From Martinezella rhizogenes (GTDB lineage: Bacteria; Pseudomonadota; Alphaproteobacteria; Rhizobiales; Rhizobiaceae): 64,000 nucleotides of DNA. The notes under the pieces are model-generated. The model made no database searches, had not been told where the DNA came from, and saw only the letters and a list, made by a program, of their open reading frames with translations. Where the stretch lies: NCBI RefSeq assembly GCF_027460065.1, contig NZ_JAPYZZ010000010.1, positions 117,402 to 181,401 of the forward strand, written 5' to 3'. The position numbers and the translations under genes are program-made. Below are positions 53,311-61,849 of this stretch, piece by piece. Position 1 is the first letter of the stretch. Each line of letters opens with the position of its first letter.

Positions 53311-54426
53311 ATGAAACGCAAACATGTCCTGACTTTCGCGGGTCTGGTGGCAGCGGCTGGTGCCGCTGCCGTCTTTCTGGTTTTCCAAACGCCAAAACGG
53401 GAAGCCGAGGTCGCAGACCCAAGGACTGCGTCGCCAATGGTGAAGCTGGCAGAGGCGATGAGGACGGAAACGGCGGTGCGCTCTTTTACCGGTACAGTCG
53501 CTTCGCGGGTACAGAGCAATCTCGGTTTTCGGGTTCCGGGCAAGATCGTCGAGCGGATGGTCGATGTGGGCCAGCAGGTAAGAAGAGGCCAGCCCCTGAT
53601 GCGGATCGACGAAACCGATCTTCAGCTCGCGCTGACAGCAAAGCGCAATGCCGCTACCGCAGCGCGGGCGGTTCTGATCCAGGCGCAAGCGGATGAGAAA
53701 CGGTATGCGACGCTGGTGAAAAATGGATTGGCGGCCACTCAACAGCGTTATGAGCAGGCGAAAGCGGCATTCGATACCGCCGCGGCACAGCTTGAAGCGG
53801 CTGAAGCGGACGCCAAGGTGGCAGAAAATGCGGCTGCCTATACCGTTCTTGTCGCCGATTCGGATGGAACGGTCGTCGATGCGCTTGCAGACCCAGGACA
53901 GGTGGTGACGGCGGGCCAGACGGTCATTCAACTTGCGCAGGCCGGGCCGCGTGAAGCGGTTGTCTGGCTACCCGAAACCTTGCGGCCGGATATTGGATCT
54001 GAAGCGCAGGCGAGTGTCTATGGAGGTAACAGTCTCAGCGAAAAGGCCAGGTTGCGACAGATTTCCGATTCCGCCGACCTGCAGACCCGAACATACGAGG
54101 CACGTTACGTTCTCGACGGCGCCGCTGCGTCTGCTCCGCTCGGCTCGACGGTGACCATCAAAATATCGGACGAAAGCAGGCAGTCAGAGGTTGCTGTTCC
54201 AGTCGGTGCCATCCTCGACGACGGCAGCCGCACAGGAGTTTGGACTGTCAGCAATGGCACATCCACCGTGAACTTCGCCCCTGTCGAGATCAAGAGGATC
54301 GGCGAAGAGACAGCGTTCGTGACCGGCATCGCGGTCGGTCAGCAGGTCGTCGCACTCGGCGCACATCTCCTTCAGGACGGTGCGATAGTCAGGATAGGCG
54401 TGCAGCAAGAGGTGGCAAAGCCATGA
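53311..54426 (+). CDS. RND efflux periplasmic adaptor (membrane fusion protein), pump 2
   Basis: A 371-residue adaptor, paralogous to the one at 1708: both start MKRK, carry NLGFRVPGKIVER, the RISDSAD/RQISDSAD region and end with QVVALGAHLLQDGA-like sequences. It has the same order of domains: anchor, half lipoyl, coiled-coil hairpin, half lipoyl, barrel. The ATG 53311 follows AAGAAAAGA. It overlaps the permease start by 4 bases (ATGA). No outer-membrane channel is encoded nearby. Confidence 0.9.
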   Translation: MKRKHVLTFAGLVAAAGAAAVFLVFQTPKREAEVADPRTASPMVKLAEAMRTETAVRSFTGTVASRVQSNLGFRVPGKIVERMVDVGQQVRRGQPLMRIDETDLQLALTAKRNAATAARAVLIQAQADEKRYATLVKNGLAATQQRYEQAKAAFDTAAAQLEAAEADAKVAENAAAYTVLVADSDGTVVDALADPGQVVTAGQTVIQLAQAGPREAVVWLPETLRPDIGSEAQASVYGGNSLSEKARLRQISDSADLQTRTYEARYVLDGAAASAPLGSTVTIKISDESRQSEVAVPVGAILDDGSRTGVWTVSNGTSTVNFAPVEIKRIGEETAFVTGIAVGQQVVALGAHLLQDGAIVRIGVQQEVAKP

Positions 54427-57400
54427 CCTTCAATCTTTCCGCCATCGCTGTTCGCGAACGCGCCATCACCCTGTTTTTCATCGTTCTGCTGGCTGCTGCA
54501 GGTGTTTATGCCTTCGTCAAGCTGGGCCGGGCCGAGGATCCCTCATTTACAATCAAGACAATGACGGTCACGTCCGTCTGGCCCGGCGCGACCGCCCGTG
54601 AGATGCAGGATCTGGTCGCTGAGCCACTCGAGAAGCGCGTCCAGGAACTTACCTGGTACGACCGGGTCGAGACGACGACACGGCCTGGCTACGCCTTCCT
54701 CACAGTAACGCTCAAGGACAATACACCAGCGTCTGCCGTTGGAGAGGAGTTCTATCAGGCGCGCAAGAAGCTTGGCGATGAAGCTCGAAACCTTCCTCCC
54801 GGCGTCATGGGTCCGTTCGTCAACGACGAGTACTCAGATGTGAGTTTCGGTCTTTACGCTTTGAAGGCGAAGGGGATGCCGATGCGCGACCTCGTGCGAC
54901 AGGCCGAGGTCATCCGTCAGGATCTCCTTCATGTTCCGGGCGTCAAGAAAATCAACATTCTGGGCGAACGCCCCGAACAGATCTTCGTCGAATTCTCATA
55001 CGCCAAGCTGGCGACGCTCGGAATATCCGCACAGGATATCGCCACAGCTTTGCAAAGACAGAACACGGTGACGCCCGCTGGCTCGATCGATACGCGCGGA
55101 CCGCAGGTCTTCATTCGTTTCGACGGAGCCTATAACAGCGTACAAGCTATCGCCGACACGCCGATCGTGGCCGCCGGACGAACGGTAAAGCTTTCCGATG
55201 TGGCGGATGTGCGGCGCGGCTATGAAGATCCCGCGACCTACATCATCCGCCATGAGGGCGAGCCGACGATCATGCTGGCCGCGGTTATGCAGCAGGGCTG
55301 GAATGGCCTTGAGCTCGGAAAGGCACTTGAAGCTCGATCCGCCGCGATCGCGCAGACATTGCCGCTGGGCATGTCGCTCACCAAGGTCAGCGATCAGGCC
55401 GTCAACATCGACGAGGCTGTCGGCGAGTTCATGCTGAAATTCGCCATGGCGCTTGGGGTTGTGCTGTTCGTGAGCCTGATCGCACTGGGCTGGCGCGTCG
55501 GCATCGTTGTTGCACTTGCCGTGCCGCTGACGCTGGCCGTCGTCTTCCTCATCATGCTGGAGACTGGCCGGTTCTTCGATCGCATCACGCTCGGTGCGCT
55601 GATCCTTGCGCTCGGCCTTCTGGTCGATGATGCCATCATCGCCATCGAGGTGATGGTGGTGAAGATGGAAGAGGGGATGGATCGGATAAAGGCGGCGGCC
55701 TATGCCTGGAGCCACACGGCGGCGCCTATGCTGTCGGGGACACTCGTCACCATCATTGGATTGATGCCTGTGGGCTTCGCCAAGTCGAGCGCCGGCGAAT
55801 ATGCCGGCAACATTTTCTGGGTCGTGGGCTTCGCGCTCATCGTTTCCTGGATCGTCGCGGTGACATTTACTCCGTACCTTGGCGTCAAGATGTTGCCTGA
55901 TATAAAGCCGGTCGAGGGCGGGCACCACGCCATCTATGATACCCCGAACTACCGCCGCCTGCGCTCGCTCATCGAAATTGCGGTTCGCCACAAGTTCATG
56001 ACCTGCGCCGTGGTTGGCATCACGATGGCTGTCTCGGTTGTCGGCATGGGAGGTGTAAAACAGCAGTTCTTCCCGACTTCGGACCGTCCCGAGGTTCTCG
56101 TCGAAGTGCGCATGCCTGAAGGCACGAGCATCGAAAGCACCACGGCCGCAGTGGCGAAAGTCGAAGACTGGCTACAAAGCCAGCCCGAAACAAAGATCGC
56201 CACCAGTTACGTCGGGCAGGGCGCACCCCGGTTCTTCTTCGCCATGTCACCGGAATTGCCCGATCCCGCTTTCGCCAAAATAGTCGTACTTACGCCTGAC
56301 GCCCATGCACGAGAAAAATTGAAGCATCGCCTTCGCGCCGCAATCGCTGACGGTCTTGTTCCAGAGGCTTCCGTACGCGTCACGCAGCTTGTGTTCGGGC
56401 CATATACGCCGTTCCCCGTCGAGTTTCGGATCATGGGACCGGATCAGGAGGAACTCTACAAGATATCGGAGCAGGCTCTGGCGATCATGAAGACCGTTCC
56501 CGATGTTCGGCAGGCCAACCGTGATTGGGGCAACCGAACGCCTGTCCTGCGCTTTGTCCCGGATCAGGAACGGCTCAATCTGATCGGCCTTTCGACTTCA
56601 GAGGCAGCCCAGCAGATGCAATTGCTGCTGAGCGGCATTCAGGTCACGCAGGTGCGCGAGAACATTCGCAACGTTCCCGTGGTGGCAAGAAGTGCTGGCG
56701 AGAACCGCCTCGATCCATCACGCCTTGCTGACTTCTCGCTGATGAGCCGGGATGGCCGCCAGATTCCACTCGATCAGATCGGGCACTCCGAAATCCGGCT
56801 CGAGGAGCCGATCCTGAAACGTCGCGACAGGACACCAGTCATCACGATCCGCTCCGACATCGATGAAGCTACGCAACCGCCGGAAGTGTCGCAGCAGGTG
56901 ATGGAGGCTCTCCAGCCGCTGATCGCATCGCTGCCGGTCGGATACCGTATCGAGATGGGCGGGAATATCGAGGAGTCGCAAAAGGCCAATGTCGCGCTCG
57001 TCCAGGTTTTCCCGCTGATGATCGCGGCGATGTTGATCGTCATCATCCTGCAGGTTCGCAGTCTGTCGACGATGACGATGGTCATGTTGACGGCGCCGCT
57101 TGGCCTCGCCGGCGTGGTGCCGGCATTGCTCCTGTTCAATCAACCGTTCGGCTTCAACGCCATTCTCGGCTTGATCGGACTGGCGGGAATCCTGATGCGC
57201 AACACGCTGATCCTGACGGAGCAGATCAAGGAGAACCAGGCGGCTGGTCTCGACGACTATCACGCCGTCATCGAAGCGACCGTACAGAGGACACGTCCTG
57301 TCATCCTGACCGCGCTCGCAGCCGTCCTGGCCTTCATACCCCTGACGCATTCGGTGTTTTGGGGATCAATGGCCTACACGCTGATTGGAGGGACGGCGGC

Positions 57401-57536
57401 AGGGACGGTGATGATCCTGCTCTTCCTTCCGGCGCTGTATGCCGTGTGGTTCCGGATCAAGCCTCCAAAGCAAGGGAGCCACCGCGAAACGATTGTGGAA
57501 GAGTCGCAATTTACCAGGGCCTTGGCCGCCGAATAG
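54423..57536 (+). CDS. RND efflux inner-membrane transporter, pump 2
   Basis: A 1037-residue RND permease, equal in length and collinear with pump 1 (for example both have LFVSLIALGWRVGIVVALAV and LGLLVDDAIIAIEVMV in the proton-relay region). The open frame extends back to 54240, but the real start is the ATG at 54423 (MTFNLSAIAVRERAIT), coupled to the adaptor. It shows the same motifs and domains as pump 1, with scattered substitutions in the periplasmic part that could shift the substrate range. A hairpin follows at 57595. Confidence 0.93.
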   Translation: MTFNLSAIAVRERAITLFFIVLLAAAGVYAFVKLGRAEDPSFTIKTMTVTSVWPGATAREMQDLVAEPLEKRVQELTWYDRVETTTRPGYAFLTVTLKDNTPASAVGEEFYQARKKLGDEARNLPPGVMGPFVNDEYSDVSFGLYALKAKGMPMRDLVRQAEVIRQDLLHVPGVKKINILGERPEQIFVEFSYAKLATLGISAQDIATALQRQNTVTPAGSIDTRGPQVFIRFDGAYNSVQAIADTPIVAAGRTVKLSDVADVRRGYEDPATYIIRHEGEPTIMLAAVMQQGWNGLELGKALEARSAAIAQTLPLGMSLTKVSDQAVNIDEAVGEFMLKFAMALGVVLFVSLIALGWRVGIVVALAVPLTLAVVFLIMLETGRFFDRITLGALILALGLLVDDAIIAIEVMVVKMEEGMDRIKAAAYAWSHTAAPMLSGTLVTIIGLMPVGFAKSSAGEYAGNIFWVVGFALIVSWIVAVTFTPYLGVKMLPDIKPVEGGHHAIYDTPNYRRLRSLIEIAVRHKFMTCAVVGITMAVSVVGMGGVKQQFFPTSDRPEVLVEVRMPEGTSIESTTAAVAKVEDWLQSQPETKIATSYVGQGAPRFFFAMSPELPDPAFAKIVVLTPDAHAREKLKHRLRAAIADGLVPEASVRVTQLVFGPYTPFPVEFRIMGPDQEELYKISEQALAIMKTVPDVRQANRDWGNRTPVLRFVPDQERLNLIGLSTSEAAQQMQLLLSGIQVTQVRENIRNVPVVARSAGENRLDPSRLADFSLMSRDGRQIPLDQIGHSEIRLEEPILKRRDRTPVITIRSDIDEATQPPEVSQQVMEALQPLIASLPVGYRIEMGGNIEESQKANVALVQVFPLMIAAMLIVIILQVRSLSTMTMVMLTAPLGLAGVVPALLLFNQPFGFNAILGLIGLAGILMRNTLILTEQIKENQAAGLDDYHAVIEATVQRTRPVILTALAAVLAFIPLTHSVFWGSMAYTLIGGTAAGTVMILLFLPALYAVWFRIKPPKQGSHRETIVEESQFTRALAAE

Positions 57537-57594
57537 GACTCTGCCGTAAAGGAAAACGGCGTAATCATATCGGCCGTGCCTGCTAGAACACGTT

Positions 57595-57629
57595 AGGGTC
57601 CGAGCATAGCCACCTTCATGCCGGACCCT
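57595..57629 (+). terminator. Stem-loop after RND pump 2
   Basis: AGGGTCCG-A-GCAT pairs with ATGC-CGGACCCT (12 bp with one bulge, 10-base loop), 58 bases after the pump stop and before the convergent methyltransferase gene. The T run is weak. Confidence 0.5.
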
Positions 57630-57708
57630 CAGACCTTAAGCATCATTGCGGCGTCGACTGCGTTCAAGAGACCCGCGCCGCACGCTGCCCGCCGACTGTT
57701 AATCCCTG

Positions 57709-58572
57709 TCACCTTGCCGGATTGCGCGCGGTGACGATCCACACTGCGCCGTCGATCATCACTGACCGCTCACCGGGGCAACCCGCGAAAGTGGCACGAA
57801 CCGCAGCCGAGGCGCGAGCGCGGATATCGTCGGGCTGATCAACGAGCGCGCGCGCCAGCGGGCCGACCTCAAGTGTCATGTTCACTGCGTCGTCGAGGGC
57901 CGCATCCCGCGTTTCCCCCTTGCCGAACGGGATGGAGGCATCGAATGGTGCGATAGTGACATCGGTGAAACCAGCCGTCGTTAGAATACGCGCCACACGC
58001 TCCTGGTCGCCAAACGAGAACGGGCCGGGGGCTTCCGGACCGGGCGGCGTCATCGGCGGGAGGATGCCCTTCATCGCACCCATCGGCAAACGCACCCAAT
58101 CGTTCTCGGCCATGCCGCGCCAGCAGACAAAAGCGACCCGGCCTCGGGGCCGGAGCGCGCGGCGCATATGAGTGAAGGCCGCGGCAGGATCGTCGAAGAA
58201 CATCACTCCGAAGCGTGAGAACAGAATGTCGAACGCCCCCTTTGGCAGCTCGGCGCTGCTGGCGTCGGCAACCAGATAATGGGCTGGCGCATCCTGTGGC
58301 GCAAGTTCGCGCGCTCGCGCGATCAGAGGTTCCGATATGTCCACGCCCAGCACTTGGCCCTGCCTGCCGACAAGGGAGGCCAGCGCCAGACTCGACGCGC
58401 CCGCGCCGCAGCCAACATCAAGTACGCGTTCGCCTGTAGTGGGCGCGGCGGCTTCGATCGCGGCATGACCGAACACCGCCATCATGGCATCGAGCCGGGC
58501 CTGGTAAGCGACCCAGCGCTCCCCGCTTTGGCCTTTCCAGTCGGCTACCTCGTAAACATTTTTTTCCGCCAT
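57709..58572 (-). CDS. Class I SAM-dependent methyltransferase
   Basis: A 287-residue methyltransferase: SAM-binding motif I VLDVGCGAGASSLALA, motif II acidic residue in VLGVDISEPLI, post-motif DASSAELP and FDILFSRFGVMFFDDP. The ubiquinone/menaquinone-type methyltransferase pattern suggests a small-molecule acceptor, which is not known. It starts 35 bases after the TetR stop on the same strand, so it is probably co-transcribed with that repressor and autoregulated with it. Confidence 0.88.
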   Translation of the reverse strand: MAEKNVYEVADWKGQSGERWVAYQARLDAMMAVFGHAAIEAAAPTTGERVLDVGCGAGASSLALASLVGRQGQVLGVDISEPLIARARELAPQDAPAHYLVADASSAELPKGAFDILFSRFGVMFFDDPAAAFTHMRRALRPRGRVAFVCWRGMAENDWVRLPMGAMKGILPPMTPPGPEAPGPFSFGDQERVARILTTAGFTDVTIAPFDASIPFGKGETRDAALDDAVNMTLEVGPLARALVDQPDDIRARASAAVRATFAGCPGERSVMIDGAVWIVTARNPAR

Positions 58573-58607
58573 GCCATGTCCCCATTCTACTACGTTCTTT
58601 AATCGGG

Positions 58608-59258
58608 CTATCGGCCCACATGTTCATTGCCACGGTGCGCGGCCATGAACATGGCCACGGCCGACCGGCAATAGGATTCAATTTCGTTGTCGTCCTCTGC
58701 TTTCGCCTCATCGAAGCGTGCGATAATCAGAAGATCAGAGCCTTTGAAAAGCGCGGCAAACAGGCGGGCGGACTGGACAGGATCAGGCACATTCAGAAGC
58801 GCCTTCGCATGCAATTGACGCAGCAGGGCCTCGATTTGGGCGATCATATGGGCGGGACCGGCTTCGTAATGGATCTTGCTTAACGACCTTTGGTTCGGTG
58901 TGTCGACCATGACCATGGCTTCGACATTGCGGACGTCCGGGCGCAGAAGCGTGCGAAGCAGGGATGATCCCACCGCCATGAGCTGATCTTCGGCGGAACC
59001 GTCGACGCCTTCAAAAAGGACCTGCGGTATTAATTGATGGCAGCGGGCCGCAAACGCTGCGCCAAACAGCGCCTCCTTGTTCTCAAAGTGCCTGTAGATG
59101 CTGAGTTTGGATATCTTCGCCCGCTGAGCGACCTTGTCCAATGTCGTCGCTTGAAAACCCAGTTCCGCAAAGAGTTCGCCTGCGGTGTCGACGATCGTTT
59201 GACCAAGTGCTTCGTTGGCAGGCCGGCCGCGCCGGCTCTGACTATTTTCAGTCACCAT
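58608..59258 (-). CDS. TetR-family repressor, likely regulator of pump 2 and the flavoprotein gene
   Basis: A 216-residue TetR protein, start ATG 59258: MVTENSQSRRGRPANEALGQ, then the HTH GFQATTLDKVAQRAKISKLSIYRHFENKEALF, and a C-terminal domain of the AefR/TetR_C type. The frame is open to 59576, but the added part is antisense to the flavoprotein gene. AAGGA lies 8 bases before the start. The TTGACA/GTATC-N16-GATAC element overlaps the promoter, and the same element is at pump 2, so it is likely to control both. Its own paralogous relic is at 53086. Confidence 0.9.
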   Translation of the reverse strand: MVTENSQSRRGRPANEALGQTIVDTAGELFAELGFQATTLDKVAQRAKISKLSIYRHFENKEALFGAAFAARCHQLIPQVLFEGVDGSAEDQLMAVGSSLLRTLLRPDVRNVEAMVMVDTPNQRSLSKIHYEAGPAHMIAQIEALLRQLHAKALLNVPDPVQSARLFAALFKGSDLLIIARFDEAKAEDDNEIESYCRSAVAMFMAAHRGNEHVGR

Positions 59259-59269
59259 AATTACAGTCC

Positions 59270-59301
59270 TTGACAGTATCGTTATTCTTGAATTAGGATA
59301 C
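59270..59301 (+). promoter_or_regulatory. Promoter/operator of flavoprotein gene, same design as pump 2
   Basis: TTGACA (59270-59275), 18 bases, TAGGAT (59294-59299), with GTATC (59276-59280) and GATAC (59297-59301) separated by 16 bases. TAATTAC and TCCTTGACAGTATC flank it almost exactly as in the pump 2 promoter. Confidence 0.65.
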
Positions 59302-59355
59302 CATGGAGTTTTGAAAATAAGCAAGTCGAAGAATGAAGCGAAACACGAGGGTGCC

Positions 59356-60360
59356 ATGCAACGACGAGCCCTGCTGAAGTTGGCCGCGCTTTCCACCATC
59401 GGCCTCGCCGGCGCCCGGGCCACCGCCAGCTCAACTCCCTCCATCCACAACAAGGAACCCATCACCATGAATGACGTCATCATTATTGGCGGCAGCTTTG
59501 CCGGCCTCGCCGCTGCCCTGCAACTCGGCCGCGCCCGCCGCAAGGTCACCGTTCTCGATACCGGCCTGCCGCGCAACCGCTTTGCCGGCCGCTCGCATGG
59601 CGTGCTCGGCCACGATCACAAGCCACCATCAGACATCCTGGCCGAGGCGCGGCAGCAACTGGCGCGTTATCCCGCGATCAGGCTGCTCAATGCCCGTGCC
59701 GACAGCATCTCCGGTACCATCGACAATTTTTCCGTCCTCACTGGCGATGGCGAAAGCCTTGGCGCGCGCCGCCTGATCCTGAGCTATGGCGTCGTCGACC
59801 AGATGCCTGCTGTTCCAGGCTTTGCCGAAAGCTGGGGCACATCCGTCATCCCATGCCCCTATTGCGACGGCTTTGAAGTCGCCGGCCAGCATTGGGGCCT
59901 CGTCTGGTCCGGTCCGCAGTCGATGAATCAGGTCAGGCTGTTTCACGATTGGACCAACAGTTTGACGGTCTTCGCCGATGGTCACGACATCGCACCCGAC
60001 ATCCGCGCAGATCTGGCGGGCCGAAAGGTACCTGTCGTTGATGGCCGCATCACCGGGATCGCCCGTCACGGGGACCACAATGCCACTATCAAGCTCGATA
60101 CCGGCCCCGATGTCGCAGTCGATATCCTGTTCGCGCATCCGCGCAACAAGCCGTCCGCAAACCTGCATGAAACACTGAGTCTCGACACGGTCAATACGCC
60201 AACCGGTCTTGCTATCAAGACCGACGAGCGCCGTGAAACGAGCATGCCCGGTATCTATGCCGCTGGCGACCTCGCAAACCCAGGAATCCCGTCGGTCACC
60301 ACGGCAACATGGCAAGGCGCGATGGCGGGCATCTTCGCCCAGCAGTCGATGCTGGTTTGA
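59356..60360 (+). CDS. Thioredoxin-reductase-like FAD/NAD(P) oxidoreductase with twin-arginine-like leader
   Basis: A 334-residue flavoprotein. From 59467 it is a plain thioredoxin-reductase-like domain: FAD motif VIIIGGSFAGLAAALQLGRA, active-site-like CPYCDG, and C-terminal GIYAAGDLANPGIPS. In front lies an in-frame leader (MQRRALLKLAALSTIGLAGA, then RATASSTPS) that looks like a signal peptide with an RR pair. Two starts are possible: 59356 (GAGGG upstream) giving an exported form, and 59467 (AAGGAA upstream) giving a cytosolic form. It is divergent from the TetR gene. The NADPH-domain pattern suggests reduction of thiols or nitro/quinone substrates, which is not proven. Confidence 0.85.
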   Translation: MQRRALLKLAALSTIGLAGARATASSTPSIHNKEPITMNDVIIIGGSFAGLAAALQLGRARRKVTVLDTGLPRNRFAGRSHGVLGHDHKPPSDILAEARQQLARYPAIRLLNARADSISGTIDNFSVLTGDGESLGARRLILSYGVVDQMPAVPGFAESWGTSVIPCPYCDGFEVAGQHWGLVWSGPQSMNQVRLFHDWTNSLTVFADGHDIAPDIRADLAGRKVPVVDGRITGIARHGDHNATIKLDTGPDVAVDILFAHPRNKPSANLHETLSLDTVNTPTGLAIKTDERRETSMPGIYAAGDLANPGIPSVTTATWQGAMAGIFAQQSMLV

Positions 60361-60379
60361 ACACAGATTGGAGATGAGC

Positions 60380-60853
60380 ATGGCCGTCGAACCGGAAAGC
60401 GCGGGTGCGCGCTTCCCTCCGCCCTTCATCTATCTGGGAGCGCTGCTGTTGGGGCTGGCGGCGGAGCGGTTCGTCACCCTGCGCTCTTTCGGCATCGACT
60501 GGCGGTTGCTTGTCGCAGCAGGCGCGCTGCTGTCCGTTGCCGGCGCGGCGGTGATGCTTGCGGCGGCGGGGCTGTTCCGGCGGCTGGGCACCAACGTTCG
60601 GCCATCGCAGCCAACGACCCTTATCGCAACGAGCGGTCCTTATCGGTGGACCCGCAATCCCATGTATCTCGGCATGGCACTTGTCTATGCCGGACTTGCG
60701 ATCGGCTTCGACGGGCCGGTCGCCTTCGCCTTGCTCCCGTTGGTGCTGATCGTTGTTCAGACGCAAGTGATTGCCCGAGAGGAGCGCTATCTCGAAGCGA
60801 AGTTCGGCGACGACTATCGCCGCTACAAGGCCGAGGTTCGCCGCTGGCTCTGA
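60380..60853 (+). CDS. Isoprenylcysteine-carboxylmethyltransferase-like (ICMT/PEMT) membrane protein
   Basis: A 157-residue membrane protein with about four helices and the C-terminal signature of the ICMT/phospholipid-methyltransferase family: TSGPYRWTRNPMYLGMALVY, then EERYLEAKFGDDYRRYKAEV. The RNPMY and E-E-R-Y-L residues bind SAM. ATG 60380 has GGAG 6 bases before it; 60374 is too close. It follows the flavoprotein by 19 bases and is likely co-transcribed. The acceptor is unknown in bacteria of this type. Confidence 0.85.
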   Translation: MAVEPESAGARFPPPFIYLGALLLGLAAERFVTLRSFGIDWRLLVAAGALLSVAGAAVMLAAAGLFRRLGTNVRPSQPTTLIATSGPYRWTRNPMYLGMALVYAGLAIGFDGPVAFALLPLVLIVVQTQVIAREERYLEAKFGDDYRRYKAEVRRWL

Positions 60854-60984
60854 CTATTCCGCCGTGGCCGCCGGGGGGCCGCGAAACCAGCATGCCCCGC
60901 ATGGCCGCGGTGGGGATTTCGATGGTCAACCGGCGATCGTCTTGCAGGGCGTTCCGGACTACCCCGACCGCAGGGCCGTTCAAC

Positions 60985-61280
60985 TTCTCAGCCCTTAGCG
61001 ACGTCCTCGCGTTGATCGATCGCTGGTCTCCGGCGCGACCTGTGGCATTGATTGGTCACGACTGAGGCCCCCTGGTCACATACGATACCTGTGCCACCGT
61101 ATCGGATCCGATCGAACGCGCGCTCGCGCTCGCAATCCCTCATCCACTCACGTTCATGAGCCGGATGACGCACCCGCCCAGCTATGCCGGAGCTGGTACA
61201 TGGGGCTCTTTCAACTGCCCGGAAGCAGCTGGATCGCCACCGTACGTGATCTCACCTTCAGCGACCGCCTTTGACGTTAG
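60985..61280 (+). pseudogene. Alpha/beta hydrolase relic with a nonsense codon in the nucleophile elbow
   Basis: The plus frame reads DVLALIDRWSPARPVALIGHD then TGA where the family has GHDWG, so the tryptophan codon TGG has become TGA. It goes on GPLVTYDTCATVSDPIERAL, LALAIPHPLTFMSRMTH, and after a one-base shift AQLCRSWYMGLFQLPGSSW. This is the middle of an epoxide-hydrolase/haloalkane-dehalogenase-like hydrolase, truncated at both ends, with a stop and a frameshift. Confidence 0.65.
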
Positions 61281-61379
61281 TGGTCGCCTGGCTTCTCACT
61301 CGATCCCGCTCTCCAGGCGGAGCTCTGAGCCTTTATCGCGGAAATTCGCGTCAGACGGGCAACCCGATTGGGACAGCAT

Positions 61380-61506
61380 GTCTCGCCGCGCTCCTCCCAA
61401 GCCGTCGAAGCCAGGCATAAAACCCGCTGGGATGGATGCGGAAAAGGTGGCACATCATTCTCACCGAAAATCGCTGTTGATGCTGGGCAACGAACACGTA
61501 CTTCAC
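61380..61506 (-). mobile_element. IS3-family OrfB fragment
   Basis: The minus frame reads KYVFVAQHQQRFSVRMMCHL then FRIHPSGFYAWL, the start of an IS3-type transposase OrfB. The DDE domain is absent and no terminal repeats were found. The stretch 61281-61590 holds nothing else that can be supported. Confidence 0.5.
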
Positions 61507-61590
61507 TGTAAGCGATGTTCCCCTGCCATATTGTCTTCGCCGCATTGATCTGTGATCGCCTATCCATGGATGAGAAACGGGATTTTCTCC

Positions 61591-61845
61591 ATGGAGAATA
61601 CATTGGAGATTCTCACAACCAGAAAGTCTGGAGGTGAGCCACATCGGCATTGGCCCGATGACGTCAAGGCACAGATCGTTTCGGAAAGTCTTCGGCCAGG
61701 CGCGTTGGTGAATGAAGTCGCCAAGCTGCATGGCCTGAAGCCGAACCACCTGTCGACCTGGCGGACGATGGCACGGCAGGGCAAACTGGTTCTGCCAGCA
61801 CCCAAGGACGCGGTGGAGTTCGCAGCTGATGCCCGCCTGCCGCCG
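61591..61845 (+). mobile_element. IS66-family TnpA fragment
   Basis: ATG 61591 opens MENTLEILTTRKSGG, followed by HRHWPDDVKAQIVSESLRPG, ALVNEVAKLHGLKPNHLSTW and GKLVLPAPKDAVEFA, the IS66 accessory protein TnpA (helix-turn-helix). It breaks off around 61845, where the convergent fuconolactonase-like gene ends. TnpB and TnpC are missing, so the element is dead. Confidence 0.7.
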
Positions 61846-61849
61846 GAAC

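Noticed and set aside
54240..54422. N-terminal extension of the pump 2 permease
   Set aside because: It overlaps the adaptor gene out of frame and carries polar, basic sequence. The start at 54423 matches the paralogue.
59259..59576. Long N-terminal extension of the TetR frame at 58608
   Set aside because: It is antisense to the flavoprotein gene and crosses the operator; the TetR fold begins at MVTENSQ (59258).
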